Counted from the first letter of the stretch, positions 48,443 through 60,400 are shown. The stretch is DNA of 64,000 nt from Micromonospora yangpuensis (GCF_900091615.1 NZ_FMIA01000002.1:4340001-4404000); one strand, 5' to 3'. The notes: a model not told the origin generated them from the sequence alone. Translations and numbers: made by a program.

Positions 48443-50088
48443 GTGACCTGCTCGACGGGCCGGTCGAGGCCGCCGCGGGGCTGTCCGTGCACGGCGCCGA
48501 CACGGTCGACCGGTCCGCCCCGGCCTCCACCCGGGACGCGCTGGTCTCGGCCGGGGTGCCGGCGAAGCTGGCCGCCAAGGACCCGACGCTGTGGGGTCCG
48601 GACGCCCAGGCCGAGGCGCAGGTCCGGCTGGGCTGGGTGGACACCTGGCGGCAGAGCCGGGAGCTGCTCCCCCAGCTCGCCGAGCTGCGGGCCGAGCTGG
48701 CCGACCTGGACCACGTGGTGCTGGCCGGGATGGGCGGTTCGTCGCTGGCCCCCGAGGTCATCGCGCGGACCCTCGGCAAGTCGCTGACGGTGCTGGACAC
48801 CACCGACCCCGGGCAGGTCCGGGCGGCGCTGGCCGACCGGCTGGAACGCACGGTCGTGGTGGTGGCCAGCAAGTCCGGCTCCACGGTCGAGACGGACAGC
48901 CACCGCCGGGCGTACTGGCAGGCGTTCCTGGACGCGGGGCTGAGCGAGGCGGAGGCCGGCCGGCACTTCGTCATCGTCACCGACCCGGGCTCGCCGTTGG
49001 CCGACACCGCGGCCGAGATGGGCGCCTTCACGGTGCTCGCCGACCCGAACGTGGGCGGCCGGTACTCCGCGTTGACCGCGTTCGGGATGGTGCCCGCCGC
49101 CCTGATCGGCGTCGAGGTGGCCGAGCTGCTCGACGAGGCCGAGGCGCTCGCCGGTTCCTTCGGCGCCGACCGGGACAACCCCGGGCTGGCCCTGGGCGCG
49201 GCGCTGGGCGCGGCGGCCACCATGGGCCGGGACAAGGTCGCGCTGGTCTCCGACGGCACCGGCATCGAGGGCCTGGGTGACTGGGCCGAGCAGCTGATCG
49301 CCGAGTCGACAGGCAAGGCCGGAATCGGGATCCTGCCGGTCGTGGTGGAGTCGCCGCAGAGCCCCGGCGCCACCGGCGCGGACGTGCTGACCGTGAGCTA
49401 CGGCGGCGCGCTGACCGCCGGTGCGGTGCCCGGCGGCGGGGCCACCCCGGACGTCGCGGTCAACGGTTCGCTCGGCGCCCAGTTCATGACCTGGGAGTAC
49501 GCCACCGCGATCGCGGGCGTGGTGCTCGGCATCGATCCGTTCAACCAGCCGAACGTGACCGAGAGCAAGGAGAACACCAACAAGATCCTCGCCTCGGGTC
49601 CGCCGGCCGAGCGGCCGTCGTTCACCGACGGCGCGATCGAGGTGTACGCACCGGACGGCGCCCCGGGTGACCTGGTAGGCGCGCTGCGCTGGCTGCTGGA
49701 CGGGCTGGGCGCGGAGGGCTACCTGGCCGCGATGGCGTACCTGGACCGGTTCGCCGATGCCGAGGCGGCCCGGCTGCGACCGCTGCTGGCCGCGGCGGGC
49801 GGACGTCCGGTGACCTTCGGCTGGGGGCCGCGCTTCCTGCACTCCACCGGCCAGTACCACAAGGGTGGTCCGCAGGTGGGCAGCTACCTGCAGCTGACCG
49901 GCGCGGTCGGCGACGACCTGCCGGTGCCCGGCAAGCCGTACACCTTCGGGCAGTTGCAGGCGGCGCAGGCCGCCGGTGACCGGCAGGCGCTCGCCGGCCG
50001 GCAGCGGCCGGTGCTGCGGCTGCACCTGACCGACCGGGCGGCGGGCATCGCCCAGCTGCTGGATGCGGCCGGACGGCTGTCGACGTGA
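48439..50088 (+). CDS. pgi: Glucose-6-phosphate isomerase
   Basis: A 549-residue enzyme interconverting glucose-6-phosphate and fructose-6-phosphate. SIS-domain motifs are visible: [13 protein letters not shown] (about 97-109), [15 protein letters not shown] (phosphate-binding serines, about 140-153) and [13 protein letters not shown]. The C-terminal [15 protein letters not shown] carries the conserved His/Lys region. Sequence style is that of the actinobacterial transaldolase/isomerase group rather than the classical eukaryote-like Pgi. Translation is coupled to the minigene upstream. Confidence 0.93.
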   Translation: MSDLLDGPVEAAAGLSVHGADTVDRSAPASTRDALVSAGVPAKLAAKDPTLWGPDAQAEAQVRLGWVDTWRQSRELLPQLAELRAELADLDHVVLAGMGGSSLAPEVIARTLGKSLTVLDTTDPGQVRAALADRLERTVVVVASKSGSTVETDSHRRAYWQAFLDAGLSEAEAGRHFVIVTDPGSPLADTAAEMGAFTVLADPNVGGRYSALTAFGMVPAALIGVEVAELLDEAEALAGSFGADRDNPGLALGAALGAAATMGRDKVALVSDGTGIEGLGDWAEQLIAESTGKAGIGILPVVVESPQSPGATGADVLTVSYGGALTAGAVPGGGATPDVAVNGSLGAQFMTWEYATAIAGVVLGIDPFNQPNVTESKENTNKILASGPPAERPSFTDGAIEVYAPDGAPGDLVGALRWLLDGLGAEGYLAAMAYLDRFADAEAARLRPLLAAAGGRPVTFGWGPRFLHSTGQYHKGGPQVGSYLQLTGAVGDDLPVPGKPYTFGQLQAAQAAGDRQALAGRQRPVLRLHLTDRAAGIAQLLDAAGRLST

Positions 50089-50126
50089 CGATGAACGACG
50101 TGGACCGAGCGGAGCGAGGAGGCGGC

Positions 50127-51641
50127 GTGAACCCCCTACGCGACGCCCAGGACCGGCGGCTGCCGAGGATCCCGGAGCCGTGCGCTCTGGTGATCTTCGG
50201 CGTCACCGGTGACCTGGCTCGCAAGAAGCTGTTACCCGCGGTGTACGACCTGGCCAACCGGGGGCTGCTGCCCCCGGGCTTCGTGGTGCTGGGCTTCGCC
50301 CGGCGCGACTGGGCCGACGGCGACTTCGAGTCGCTGGCCCACGAGGCGGCCAAGGAGCACTGCCGGACCCCGTGGCGGGAGGAGGTCTGGGCCCGGCTGG
50401 CCGGCAACATCAAGTTCGTCGGCGGCTCGTTCGACGACGACGCGGCCTTCGACCGGCTCGCCCGGACCCTGGACGACCTGCGCGACAGCCACGGCATCCA
50501 CGGCAACGCCGCGTTCTACTTCTCCATCCCCCCGGCGGCGTTCCCGGTGGTGCTCAAGCAGCTCGCCCGCACCGGCATGGCCGACAACGAGAAGTGCGGC
50601 GGCTGGCGTCGGGTGGTGGTCGAGAAGCCGTTCGGGCACGACCTGCCCTCGGCCAAGGAGCTCAACGACCTGGTCGACGACGTCTTCACCGGCCAGGACG
50701 TCTTCCGCATCGACCACTACCTGGGCAAGGAGACGGTCCAGAACATCCTCGCCCTGCGGTTCGCCAACAACCTGTTCGAGCCGCTGTGGAACTCGCACTA
50801 CGTCGACTCGGTGCAGATCACCATGGCCGAGGACGTCGGGATCGGCAGCCGGGCCGGCTTCTACGACTCGGTGGGCACCGCCCGGGACGTGGTGCAGAAC
50901 CACCTGCTCCAGCTGCTCGCCCTGGTCGCGATGGAGGAGCCGACCAGCTTCGACGCCGACGAGATCCGGGCCGAGAAGCTCAAGGTGCTGCGGGCCATCA
51001 CCATCCCGGCCGACGTGGCCCGGGACACCGTCCGGGGCCAGTACCTGCCCGGCTGGGTGGGCGGTCAGCGGGCTGTCGGCTACCGGGACGAGGACGGTGT
51101 CCCGGCGGACTCCACCACCGAGACGTACGTGGCGGTCAAGCTCGGCATCCAGAACCGCCGCTGGGCCGAGGTGCCGTTCTACATCCGGGCCGGCAAGCGG
51201 TTGCCCCGCCGGGTGACCGAGGTCGCCATCATGTTCAAGAAGGCGCCCCACCTGCCGTTCAACGACGCCGACATGGAGATGCTCGGCAACAACCAGCTCG
51301 TCATCCGGGTCCAGCCGGACGAGGGCGTGGTGCTCAAGTTCGGCTCCAAGGTGCCGGGCACCACCATGGAGGTCCGCGACATCGCGATGGACTTCCAGTA
51401 CGGCGAGGCGTTCACCGAGTCCAGCCCCGAGGCGTACGAGCGGTTGGTGCTGGACGTCCTCATCGGTGACCGGACGCTCTTCCCCGACGCCGCCGAGGTC
51501 GAGCAGAGCTGGGCGGTGGTCGACCCCCTGGTGCACGCCTGGGAGGACACCAAGCCGAAGCCGTACCGCTCCGGCGAGTGGGGCCCCCGGGCCGCCGACG
51601 AGATGCTGGCCCGCGAGGGCCGGGCGTGGCGGCGGGCGTGA
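50127..51641 (+). CDS. zwf: Glucose-6-phosphate 1-dehydrogenase
   Basis: A 504-residue NADP-dependent enzyme opening the oxidative pentose phosphate pathway. The nucleotide-binding motif is [20 protein letters not shown] (about 24-43) and the substrate site [13 protein letters not shown] contains the catalytic His. The GTG at 50127 is chosen because GAGGAGG stands just upstream. A longer frame from 50085 overlaps the pgi stop and consists of an AGCGGAGCGAGG-type spacer frequent between genes of this group. Confidence 0.96.
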   Translation: MNPLRDAQDRRLPRIPEPCALVIFGVTGDLARKKLLPAVYDLANRGLLPPGFVVLGFARRDWADGDFESLAHEAAKEHCRTPWREEVWARLAGNIKFVGGSFDDDAAFDRLARTLDDLRDSHGIHGNAAFYFSIPPAAFPVVLKQLARTGMADNEKCGGWRRVVVEKPFGHDLPSAKELNDLVDDVFTGQDVFRIDHYLGKETVQNILALRFANNLFEPLWNSHYVDSVQITMAEDVGIGSRAGFYDSVGTARDVVQNHLLQLLALVAMEEPTSFDADEIRAEKLKVLRAITIPADVARDTVRGQYLPGWVGGQRAVGYRDEDGVPADSTTETYVAVKLGIQNRRWAEVPFYIRAGKRLPRRVTEVAIMFKKAPHLPFNDADMEMLGNNQLVIRVQPDEGVVLKFGSKVPGTTMEVRDIAMDFQYGEAFTESSPEAYERLVLDVLIGDRTLFPDAAEVEQSWAVVDPLVHAWEDTKPKPYRSGEWGPRAADEMLAREGRAWRRA

Positions 51642-51672
51642 CCAGGCGCAGCGAGCAGACCAGGAGGCTCCA

Positions 51673-52686
51673 TTGATCGGCCTGTGGGACACCACCGGTA
51701 ACGAGGTGGTCAAGGCGCTGGCCGCCGAGCGGCGCAGCGCCGGCGGAGTGGCCAGTGGGATGGCACTCACGCTGATCGTGGTGACGGACGAGAAGCGGGT
51801 CCGCGACGCGGAGGCGGCGGCGACGGTGGCCGCCGCCGCCCACCCGTGCCGGCTGCTGGTGGTGGTCCGCGCCGACGTGGAACGCAACCGGGACCGGCTG
51901 GACGCGGAGATCGTCGTCGGCGGGCGGCTCGGCCCGTGCGAGGCGGTGGTGATGCGGATGTACGGGCGGCTCGCCCTGCACGCCGAGTCGGTGGTGATGC
52001 CGCTGCTGGTGCCGGACGTACCGGTGGTGACCTGGTGGCACGGCGAGCCGCCGACGGAGATCGCCACCGACTTCCTCGGGGTGGTGGCCGACCGGCGGAT
52101 CACCGACACCGCCCAGGCTCCCGACCCGCTCGCGGCACTGCGCCTGCGGGCCGAGGACTACGCCCCGGGTGACACCGATCTGGCGTGGACTCGGATCACC
52201 CCGTGGCGCACCCTGGTCGCGGGGGCGTTCGACACCACCCAGGCGCAGGTCACCGAGGCGACGATCGTGGCGCCGCCGAAGGATCCGACCGCGGCGCTGA
52301 TGTCCGGCTGGTTGAGCAGCCGGCTGGGCATCACCCCGCGGTGGGAGGCCACCGAGGAGTTCCCCCGGATGCGTCAGGTGCAGCTGCGCTGCGCCAACGG
52401 TGACGAGTTGACCCTGACCCGGGACGACAGCCGGGCCACCTTCCGCCGTACCGGGCAGCAGGACCGGACCCTGCCGTTGGTCCGTCGGCCGCTCGGCGAC
52501 GAGCTGGCCGAGGAGCTGCGCCGGCTCGACGCCGACCAGGTGTACGCCGAGGCGCTGGGTGCCTCGGCCGGCCTGGCCGACCTGGACCGGCGGCCCGCTC
52601 AGCGGGTGCACATCTGGAAGGACCCGACCACCGCCGAACGGACCCGGGCCGGCGCCACCGCGCACGCCGGCCCGGCCGACAACTGA
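51673..52686 (+). CDS. opcA: OpcA, allosteric activator of glucose-6-phosphate dehydrogenase
   Basis: A 337-residue protein that in actinobacteria and cyanobacteria assembles with and activates Zwf. Diagnostic segments: LIGLWDTTGNEVVKALAAER at the start, ALTLIVVTDEKRVRDAEAAA, PLLVPDVPVVTWWHGEPPTE and MSGWLSSRLGITPRWEATEE. The start is a TTG at 51673 with AGGAGG 6 bases upstream; no ATG or GTG fits the family N-terminus. Confidence 0.93.
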   Translation: MIGLWDTTGNEVVKALAAERRSAGGVASGMALTLIVVTDEKRVRDAEAAATVAAAAHPCRLLVVVRADVERNRDRLDAEIVVGGRLGPCEAVVMRMYGRLALHAESVVMPLLVPDVPVVTWWHGEPPTEIATDFLGVVADRRITDTAQAPDPLAALRLRAEDYAPGDTDLAWTRITPWRTLVAGAFDTTQAQVTEATIVAPPKDPTAALMSGWLSSRLGITPRWEATEEFPRMRQVQLRCANGDELTLTRDDSRATFRRTGQQDRTLPLVRRPLGDELAEELRRLDADQVYAEALGASAGLADLDRRPAQRVHIWKDPTTAERTRAGATAHAGPADN

Positions 52687-52722
52687 TGGCCCCGACTGTG
52701 ACCGCAGAGACGAAGGCAATCC

Positions 52723-53493
52723 ATGAGTGAGGCGAGTGTCGCCGTACACGCCGACGCCGACCTGCTGGCGCAGGCGGTGGCGGCCAGGTTGGTGGTGAAG
52801 CTGCTCGACGCCCAGGCCGAACGGGGTCAGGCGTCGGTGGTGTTGACCGGTGGGCGGATCGCCGCCGCGGTGTACCGGGCGGTGGGCGCGCTGCCGGCCC
52901 GGGACGCCATCGACTGGTCCCGGGTCGACGTGTGGTGGGGCGACGAGCGGTTCCTGCCCGCCGGTGACCCGGACCGCAACGAGACCCAGGCCCGGGCGGC
53001 CCTGCTCGACCAAGTGCCGCTGGACCCGGCCCGGGTGCACCCGATGCCGGCCTCCGACGGCCCCGACGGCGCCGACCCGGAGGCCGGTGCCGCCCGGTAC
53101 GCCGAGGAGCTGGCGGCGGCGGCCCGACCGGGGCACGCCGCCCTGCCCCACTTCGACGTCCTGATGTTGGGCGTCGGCGAGGACGGGCACGTCGCGTCGG
53201 TCTTCCCGGAACATCCGGTGCACCACGACAACCGACCGGTGAGCGCCGTGCGGGGCAGCCCCAAGCCGCCACCGGTGCGGACCACCCTCACCCTGCCGAC
53301 GATCAACACGGCGGAAGAGGTGTGGCTGGTGGCCGGCGGGGCGGACAAGGCCCAGGCGGTGGGCATGGCGCTGGCCGGGGCAGGTCCGCAGCAGCTGCCG
53401 GCGGCCGGGGTGCACGGCGTGAGCCGTACCCTCTGGTTGCTGGACCGGGCGGCGGCGGCCAACGTGCCACCCCGCTTCCGCAGCCTCCGCTAA
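52723..53493 (+). CDS. pgl: 6-phosphogluconolactonase
   Basis: A 256-residue DevB/NagB-fold lactonase hydrolysing 6-phosphogluconolactone. SVVLTGGRIAAAVYR (about 38-52), VDVWWGDERFLPAGDPDRNE (about 66-85) and LMLGVGEDGHVASVFPEH (about 147-164) match the family. GAAGG precedes the ATG. Last gene of the pentose phosphate operon, followed by a dispersed element and hairpins. Confidence 0.94.
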   Translation: MSEASVAVHADADLLAQAVAARLVVKLLDAQAERGQASVVLTGGRIAAAVYRAVGALPARDAIDWSRVDVWWGDERFLPAGDPDRNETQARAALLDQVPLDPARVHPMPASDGPDGADPEAGAARYAEELAAAARPGHAALPHFDVLMLGVGEDGHVASVFPEHPVHHDNRPVSAVRGSPKPPPVRTTLTLPTINTAEEVWLVAGGADKAQAVGMALAGAGPQQLPAAGVHGVSRTLWLLDRAAAANVPPRFRSLR

Positions 53494-53497
53494 CCCC

Positions 53498-53549
53498 GGT
53501 AAGGAAGGGCCCCCTCTTAACGCCTGGGGTAGAGAAGGGAACCCTTCTC
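53498..53549. repeat. Dispersed element, copy 3
   Basis: GGTAAGGAAGGGCCCCCTCT through GGTAGAGAAGGGAACCCTTC, with the same order of blocks as the copies at 22510 and 30337, but with AACGCCTGGGG in place of AACGCTTTC in the middle. Confidence 0.85.
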
Positions 53550-53585
53550 ACCGCCTCTCACGGGAGGCGGCGCAGCTGGTGAACG

Positions 53586-53625
53586 TCGAGGGCCCCCGCC
53601 GTCCATGGACGGCCGGGGCCCTCGA
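53586..53625. repeat. 40-bp near-perfect palindrome
   Basis: TCGAGGGCCCC at 53586 and GGGGCCCTCGA ending at 53625 flank GCCGTCCATGGACGGC, with one C:C mismatch and no loop. It is probably the pgl operon terminator as RNA, and can extrude as a cruciform as DNA. Confidence 0.75.
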
Positions 53626-53767
53626 ACCTTCGGTACACCGGACGCGCGCCGGCCGTGGAGACGACGGCACCCGGCGACCGCGCCCGCAACGGACGCGCCG
53701 CAGCGGGTAGGCGACCGCACCCCGCGGCCGGGCCCGCAACGGACGCGGGGCGGCGGGTAGACGACGA

Positions 53768-53801
53768 CGCGCGCGGCCCGTCTGAGGACGGGCCGCGCGC
53801 G
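53768..53801 (-). terminator. Terminator of secG
   Basis: A perfect 15-bp stem (CGCGCGCGGCCCGTC) with a TGAG loop begins 21 bases beyond the secG stop on the minus strand. Confidence 0.8.
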
Positions 53802-53821
53802 GTCTGGTCAGGTACGGCTAC

Positions 53822-54079
53822 TCAGGCGCTGTTCATCGCGAGCCGGAGCCAGAGCCCCAGCCCGACGATGCAGGCGAACCAGACGATCCCCACCAGGACG
53901 GTGTACCGGTCGAGGTTCTTCTCGGCCACCGACGAACCGGCGAGGCTGGAGCTGACCCCACCGCCGAACATGCTGGACAACCCGCCACCCTTACCTCGGT
54001 GTAGCAGGATCAGCATGACGAGCAACACGCTCGTGATGACCAGCAACACGATCAACGTGTATGCGAATGCGATCGGCAT
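53822..54079 (-). CDS. secG: Preprotein translocase subunit SecG
   Basis: An 85-residue protein with two membrane segments (about 5-26 and 61-81) flanking the conserved cytoplasmic loop HRGKGGGLSSMFGGG and SSLAGSSVAEKNLDR. It is the small stimulatory subunit of the SecYEG channel. Its position after tpiA is standard in actinobacteria. Confidence 0.95.
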   Translation of the reverse strand: MPIAFAYTLIVLLVITSVLLVMLILLHRGKGGGLSSMFGGGVSSSLAGSSVAEKNLDRYTVLVGIVWFACIVGLGLWLRLAMNSA

Positions 54080-54174
54080 GGCTGGGGTCAGTCCTCTCGT
54101 TACGATCCTCGCCCGGACAGCTCGGGCACGGGGGCACCGGCCGGTGGACGGGCGGGATCCAGGATAGCGAGCCT

Positions 54175-54966
54175 TCAGCGGGCGATGTGCTCCGGGAACC
54201 GACAGATCTGAGAAAACTCGTCGGCGTCCAGGCTCGCCCCGCCCACCAGCGCGCCGTCCACGTCCGGCTGGGCCATGATCGCGGCGACGTTCGAGGACTT
54301 GACCGACCCGCCGTAGAGGATCCGTACCTGGTCGGCGGTGGTCGGGTCGAACCGCTCGGCCAGCCGCCTACGAACCGCCCCGCACACCTCCTGGGCGTCC
54401 TCGGGGGTCGCGGTCTTGCCGGTGCCGATCGCCCAGACCGGCTCGTACGCCACGACGACCTTGGTCACCTGCTCGGCGGTGAGCCCGGCCAGGGCCGCGT
54501 CGAGCTGGTCGCAGCAGTGCGGCACGTGCCGCAGCTCCTCGCGGACCTCCAGCCCCTCCCCCACGCAGAGGATCGGCGTCAGGCCGTTGGCCAGCGCCGC
54601 GCCCACCTTGGCGTTGACCAGGGCGTCGTCCTCGTGGTGGTACGCCCGCCGCTCGGAGTGCCCGACGGTGACGTACGAGCAGCCGAGCTTGGCCAGCATC
54701 GCCCCGGAGATGTCCCCGGTGTACGCCCCCGACTGGTACGGCGACAGGTCCTGTGCGCCGTACCGGATGAGCAGTTTGTCCCCGTCGACGAGGGTCTGCA
54801 CGCTGCGCAGGTCGACGAAGGGTGGCAGTACCACCGTCTCCACCGCGGTGAGCTGGTCCTCGTTCAGGCTGAACGCCAGCTTCTGGACCAGCGCGATGGC
54901 TTCCAGGTGGTTCAGGTTCATCTTCCAGTTGCCGGCCATCAACGGCCGGCGTTGCGTTGCCGCCAT
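54175..54966 (-). CDS. tpiA: Triosephosphate isomerase
   Basis: A 263-residue TIM barrel. GNWKMN (Asn and Lys, about 12-17), [10 protein letters not shown] (catalytic His), [14 protein letters not shown] (catalytic Glu, about 176) and [11 protein letters not shown] phosphate-binding loop are all intact. The ATG overlaps the pgk stop by one base (TGATG). Confidence 0.96.
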   Translation of the reverse strand: MAATQRRPLMAGNWKMNLNHLEAIALVQKLAFSLNEDQLTAVETVVLPPFVDLRSVQTLVDGDKLLIRYGAQDLSPYQSGAYTGDISGAMLAKLGCSYVTVGHSERRAYHHEDDALVNAKVGAALANGLTPILCVGEGLEVREELRHVPHCCDQLDAALAGLTAEQVTKVVVAYEPVWAIGTGKTATPEDAQEVCGAVRRRLAERFDPTTADQVRILYGGSVKSSNVAAIMAQPDVDGALVGGASLDADEFSQICRFPEHIAR

Positions 54967-56165
54967 CAGTCCTCCAGCGCCGCGATGCCGGGGAGGGTCT
55001 TGCCCTCCAGGTACTCCAGCGAGGCTCCCCCGCCGGTGGAGATGTGTCCGAACGACGACTCGTCGAGCCCGAGGGCCCGCACCGCCGCGGCGGAGTCCCC
55101 GCCGCCGACCACGGTGAACGCGTCGGCCTTGGTGATGGCCTCGGCCACCCCCCGGGTGCCGGCGGCGAACGCCGGCATCTCGAACACACCCATCGGGCCG
55201 TTCCAGAAGACCGTCCGGGCCGTCCCGATCACCTCGGCGAACGCCGCGACCGTACGCGGCCCGACGTCCAGGCCGAGCCGCTTGCTCGGGATGGCGTCGG
55301 CCGGCACCGTGTCGTGCGCGGCGTCCGGGGCGAACGCGTCGGCGGCCACCACGTCGACCGGGAGCAGGATCTTGCCGTCGGCCCGCGCCAGCAGGTCGGC
55401 ACAGGTGCCGACCATCTCCTCCTCCAGCAGCGAGGTGCCCACCTCGTGGCCCTGGGCCTTGAGGAAGGTGAAGCACATCCCGCCGCCGATGAGCAGCTTG
55501 TCGACCTTCGGCAGCAGCGCCTCGATCACGGCCAGCTTGTCGGAGACCTTCGAGCCGCCGAGGACCACCACGTACGGCCGCTCCGGCTCGCCGGTCAGCC
55601 GGGACAGCACCTCGACCTCGCGCAGCACCAGCCGGCCGGCCACGTGCGGCAGCCGGGCCGGTACGTCGTGGACGCTCGCGTGCTTGCGGTGCACCGCACC
55701 GAACGCGTCGTCGACGTACGCCTCGCCGAGGGCGGCGAGCTGGTCGGCGAAGGCACCCCGCTCGGCGTCGTTCTTGCTGGTCTCGCCCTTGTTGAAGCGC
55801 AGGTTCTCCAGCAGGGCCAGCTCGCCGTCGGCGAGCGCGTCCACGGTGGAGCGCGCCGAGTCACCGACGGTGTCCTCGGCGAAGCTCACCGGGACCCCGA
55901 GCAGCTCACCGAGGCGCCCGGCGACCGGACGCAGGCTGTACTGCGGGTCCGGGGCGCCCTTGGGGCGGCCCAGGTGGGAGAAGACCACGACCTTCGCGCC
56001 GGCCTCGGTCAGCGCCCGCAGCGTCGGCAGCACCGCCCGGATCCGGCCGTCGTCGGTGATCGCACCGGTCTGCTTGTCGAGTGGGACGTTCAGGTCGGCG
56101 CGCACCAGCACGCGCCGACCCGACACCCCCTCGGCGAGCAGGTCGTCGAGGGTACGGATGCTCAC
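54966..56165 (-). CDS. pgk: Phosphoglycerate kinase
   Basis: A 399-residue glycolytic kinase. [12 protein letters not shown] (about 19-30), HLGRPKG, the hinge region, and the C-terminal [13 protein letters not shown] plus [19 protein letters not shown] nucleotide-binding segments are all present. The GTG start at 56165 has GGAGGG about 8 bases upstream. Middle gene of gap-pgk-tpiA. Confidence 0.97.
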   Translation of the reverse strand: MSIRTLDDLLAEGVSGRRVLVRADLNVPLDKQTGAITDDGRIRAVLPTLRALTEAGAKVVVFSHLGRPKGAPDPQYSLRPVAGRLGELLGVPVSFAEDTVGDSARSTVDALADGELALLENLRFNKGETSKNDAERGAFADQLAALGEAYVDDAFGAVHRKHASVHDVPARLPHVAGRLVLREVEVLSRLTGEPERPYVVVLGGSKVSDKLAVIEALLPKVDKLLIGGGMCFTFLKAQGHEVGTSLLEEEMVGTCADLLARADGKILLPVDVVAADAFAPDAAHDTVPADAIPSKRLGLDVGPRTVAAFAEVIGTARTVFWNGPMGVFEMPAFAAGTRGVAEAITKADAFTVVGGGDSAAAVRALGLDESSFGHISTGGGASLEYLEGKTLPGIAALED

Positions 56166-56202
56166 CGAGCCAGCCCTCCATTCATGACCACGGGGCTCGC
56201 GA

Positions 56203-57297
<1,095 letters not shown>

Positions 57298-57491
57298 TCA
57301 TCTCGGCCGCCCCGCCGCGGTCCCCGAGGGACCTGACCGCCAAGGGCGGTGAATGCGGCGAGATGGGCCGGTTGTCGGCCCCCTTGCCGTACGCTTCGAG
57401 CCTATCCGAGCGGGCGACACGCCGCTGCGCCGGGGCGTGAACCCGCCCCCGCACCGCTGTCCCGCAGGTCGCTCCGACCCTCACCGTCTCA

Positions 57492-58472
57492 TCAGACCAC
57501 GAGCATGTCGGGCGTGACGGCCGCTTCCGTATCCGGGATGCCCAGGTCGCGGGCCCGCTTGTCGGCCAGGGCGAGCAGTCGCCTTATCCGGCCGGCGATG
57601 GCGTCCTTGGTAAGCGGCGGGTTGGCCAGCGCTCCCAACTCCTCCAGCGAGGCCTGCCGGTGCTCCAGGCGCAACCGGCCGGCGTCGGTCAGGTGGTTCG
57701 GCGCGTCGTCGGCCAGTATCTCCAGCGCCCGGGTGACCCGGGCGGCGGCGGCCACCGCGGCCCGCGCGGAGCGGCGCAGGTTCGCGTCGTCGAAGTTGGC
57801 CAGCCGGTTCGCGGTGGCCCGCACCTCACGGCGTACCCGACGCTCCTCCCAGGCCAGCACGCTGGAGTGCGCGCCGACCCGGGTGAGCAGCGCGGCGATC
57901 GCGTCGCCGTCCTTGACCACCACCCGGTCCACCCCCCGCACCTCGCGGTTCTTGGCGGTGATGCCGATCCGCCGGGCGGCACCGACCAGGGCCAGCGCCG
58001 ACTCCGGGCCTGGACAGGTGATCTCCAGCGCGCTGGAGCGGCCCGGCTCGGTGAGCGAGCCGTGCGCCATGAACGCGCCCCGCCAGGCCGACACCGCGCA
58101 GCAGACGTTGGCCGCCACCACGTGCGGCGGCAGACCCCGCACCGGCCGGCCCCGCACGTCCAGCAGGCCGGTCTGGCGGGCCAGCATCTCACCGTCCTTG
58201 ACCACCCGGACGATGAAGTGGCTGCCCTTGCGCAGGCCACCGGAGGCGAGGACGTGGATCTCACTGGGATAGCCGTAGACCTCGGCGACCTCCCGCCGCA
58301 GCCGACGGGCCACCGAGCCGGTGTCGAGTTCGGCCTCGACCACCACCCGGCCGGAGACGATGTGCAGCCCCCCGGCGAAGCGCAGCAGGGCCGCCATCTC
58401 CGCTCGCCGGCAGCAGGGCTTGGGCACGTCGACCCGACTCAGCTCGTCCTTCACCGCAGCCGTCATCGCCAT
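57492..58472 (-). CDS. whiA: Sporulation/cell-division regulator WhiA
   Basis: A 326-residue DNA-binding protein. It has a LAGLIDADG-like N-terminal domain (about 20-210; [19 protein letters not shown] and [11 protein letters not shown]) and a C-terminal helix-turn-helix ([20 protein letters not shown] and [17 protein letters not shown]). In actinomycetes it works with WhiB to switch on sporulation septation genes. The ATG at 58472 has GAGGGG 7 bases upstream. Downstream of yvcK and rapZ as in most Gram-positive bacteria. Confidence 0.97.
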   Translation of the reverse strand: MAMTAAVKDELSRVDVPKPCCRRAEMAALLRFAGGLHIVSGRVVVEAELDTGSVARRLRREVAEVYGYPSEIHVLASGGLRKGSHFIVRVVKDGEMLARQTGLLDVRGRPVRGLPPHVVAANVCCAVSAWRGAFMAHGSLTEPGRSSALEITCPGPESALALVGAARRIGITAKNREVRGVDRVVVKDGDAIAALLTRVGAHSSVLAWEERRVRREVRATANRLANFDDANLRRSARAAVAAAARVTRALEILADDAPNHLTDAGRLRLEHRQASLEELGALANPPLTKDAIAGRIRRLLALADKRARDLGIPDTEAAVTPDMLVV

Positions 58473-58526
58473 TGTGCGTCCCCTCACGGACCGGTTCCGG
58501 CGTGTCGCCGGTGATTACGTACGTGT

Positions 58527-59489
58527 CTAACGATCGGCGCCCAGGACAGGCACCAGTGCGGCGCCCAGGGCGTCTGGATCATGGCGAGGTGTGCCGTCGG
58601 CGACGGCGACCGGGGCGAGGACCAGCCGGGCCCCCAGGGATTCTGCCGCACCCTCGACCGGTCCCGGATCGCCCACCGCCTTGGCGTCGGCCAGCACCAG
58701 GTCCACCGACAATTCGGGCAGGTACCAGCGCAGCGCGGCGAGGTGGTCGGCGAGGGAGAGCCCGAGCGTCTCCTGCTCGGTGGCGAGGTTGAGGGTGACC
58801 AGTCGCCGGGCCCGGCAGGACACGATCGCCTCGGCCAGCCCCGGCACCAGCAGGTGCGGCAGCACGCTGGTGTACCAGCTGCCGGGGCCGAAGATCAGCC
58901 AGTCCGCCTCGTGGATCGCCCGGACCGCCTGCGGGCAGGCCGTCGGGGCGGTCGGGGTGAGCCGCAGCGCCTCCACCCGGCCACCGGTCACCGCGACCTG
59001 GTGCTGACCCCGCAGGGTCTGCACCTCGTCCGGTCGGGCCGGGTCGACGCCGCGTACCCGGGCCTCGATGTCGACCGGCTGGCAGGACATCGGCAGCACC
59101 CGGCCGACCGCGCCGAGCATCGACCCGGCGTGTTCCAGGGCGGCGACCGGGTCGCCGAGCAGCTCGATCAGGCCGGCCAGGACCAGGTTGCCGACCGCGT
59201 GCCCGTCCAGGCCGTGCGGGGAGTCCCCGGCGAAGCGGTGCTGGAACAGGCCGGCGCTGCGCCGGGCGGCCGGCTCGTCGGCGGCCAACGCGACCAGCGC
59301 CTGCCGCAGGTCACCGGGGGGCAGGCCGCCGCGCTGGGCGCGCAGCCGGCCGCTGGAGCCGCCGTCGTCGCCGACGGTCACCACCGCGGTGATGTCCAAT
59401 GCCAGATCGGGTACGCACCGCCGCAGCGCCCGCAGCGACGCCGCCAGCCCGTGTCCCCCGCCGAAGGCGACGACCCGGGTCGGCGTCAT
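58527..59489 (-). CDS. yvcK: YvcK/CofD-like protein
   Basis: A 320-residue Rossmann-like protein of the gluconeogenesis-factor family, related in fold to the CofD phospholactate transferase. GGGHGLAASLRALRR (about 10-24), VTVGDDGGSSGRLR and FGPGSWYTSVLPHLLVPG are the conserved segments. In Bacillus YvcK affects carbon metabolism and cell-wall placement and binds UDP-sugars. Start overlaps the rapZ stop (ATGA). Confidence 0.92.
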   Translation of the reverse strand: MTPTRVVAFGGGHGLAASLRALRRCVPDLALDITAVVTVGDDGGSSGRLRAQRGGLPPGDLRQALVALAADEPAARRSAGLFQHRFAGDSPHGLDGHAVGNLVLAGLIELLGDPVAALEHAGSMLGAVGRVLPMSCQPVDIEARVRGVDPARPDEVQTLRGQHQVAVTGGRVEALRLTPTAPTACPQAVRAIHEADWLIFGPGSWYTSVLPHLLVPGLAEAIVSCRARRLVTLNLATEQETLGLSLADHLAALRWYLPELSVDLVLADAKAVGDPGPVEGAAESLGARLVLAPVAVADGTPRHDPDALGAALVPVLGADR

Positions 59490-60400
59490 TCCCGCCCCAG
59501 GTCGCGGTGCTGGGCGTTGGCGGCGAGACCGGACCGACGCAGCCGGTCGGCCAGCTCCTCGGTGATCGCCACGCTGCGGTGCTTGCCGCCGGTGCACCCC
59601 ACCGCCACGGTCAGGTACCGCTTGCCCTCCCGCTCGAACCCGCCGGTGGTGGCGTTCACCAGGTCGGCGTAGGAGGACACGAAGGCGTCCGCGCCCTCCT
59701 GACCGAGCACGTACGCGCTCACCGCCTCCTCACGACCTGTGTGTTCCCGCAGTTCGGGCACCCAGTACGGGTTGGGCAGGAACCGGGCGTCGAGCACGAA
59801 GTCGGCGTCCGGCGGCAGGCCGTACTTAAAGCCGAAGGAGAGCACGGTCACCCGCAGCCGCCGGGCGTCCTCGGCGCCGAACAGCTCCTCGATGCGCCGC
59901 CGGAGCTGGTTGACGTTGAGGTGGCTGGTGTCGATGATCACGTCGGCCTGGTCGCGGGCCTCCTCCAGCAGGCCACGCTCGACGGCGATGCCGTCGGCCA
60001 GCCGCCCGTCGCCCTGCAACGGGTGCGAGCGGCGCACGCTCTCGAACCGCCGGATCAGCACCTCGTCGTCGGCGTCGACGAAGACCACCCGGGGCGAGAA
60101 GCCCCGGTCCTTGAGCTCCCGGATCGCCCCGGCCAGGTCGGTGGAGAAGGCCCGGGAGCGCACGTCCAGCACCATCGCCGTACGCCGGGCCGCGCCGCCG
60201 GCCTTGACGGCCAGCTCGGCCATGTCCAGCATCAGCGCCTGGGGGAGGTTGTCGACGACGTAGAAGCCGACGTTCTCCAGGGCCCGGGCGACCGTGCTGC
60301 GCCCCCCGCCGGACAACCCGGTGACCACCACCAACGTGGTGTCCGGCTCGGCCGGGTGGCCGTCCTGCGGCGCCGTCTCGACTCTTCGCGCCTCGCTCAA
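59486..60400 (-). CDS. rapZ: RapZ-type nucleotide-binding protein
   Basis: A 304-residue P-loop protein. Walker A is GLSGGGRSTVARALE (about 28-42), followed by VVDNLPQALMLDMAEL, and the C-terminal half has LSFGFKYGLPPDADFVLDAR and VAVGCTGGKHRSV. In E. coli RapZ is an adaptor for RNase E acting on a small RNA; the actinobacterial role is less clear. TTG start at 60400. First of the rapZ-yvcK-whiA group; the usual upstream uvrC gene is absent. Confidence 0.94.
   Translation of the reverse strand: MSEARRVETAPQDGHPAEPDTTLVVVTGLSGGGRSTVARALENVGFYVVDNLPQALMLDMAELAVKAGGAARRTAMVLDVRSRAFSTDLAGAIRELKDRGFSPRVVFVDADDEVLIRRFESVRRSHPLQGDGRLADGIAVERGLLEEARDQADVIIDTSHLNVNQLRRRIEELFGAEDARRLRVTVLSFGFKYGLPPDADFVLDARFLPNPYWVPELREHTGREEAVSAYVLGQEGADAFVSSYADLVNATTGGFEREGKRYLTVAVGCTGGKHRSVAITEELADRLRRSGLAANAQHRDLGRE

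Larger units (their letters stand above)
53494..53821. other. Intergenic block of repeats and hairpins after pgl
   Basis: 328 bases between the convergent pgl and secG. They hold dispersed element copy 3, a small hairpin (CCGCCTC/GAGGCGG, 53551-53570), a 40-bp palindrome, an imperfect direct repeat around CCCGCAACGGACGCG (near 53689 and 53731) and the secG terminator. No gene supported. Confidence 0.7.

Noticed and set aside
54966..55476. Fusion of tpiA with an upstream N-terminal extension
   Set aside because: The extra residues are pgk read in the wrong frame. TpiA begins at the ATG at 54966 with a family-typical start.
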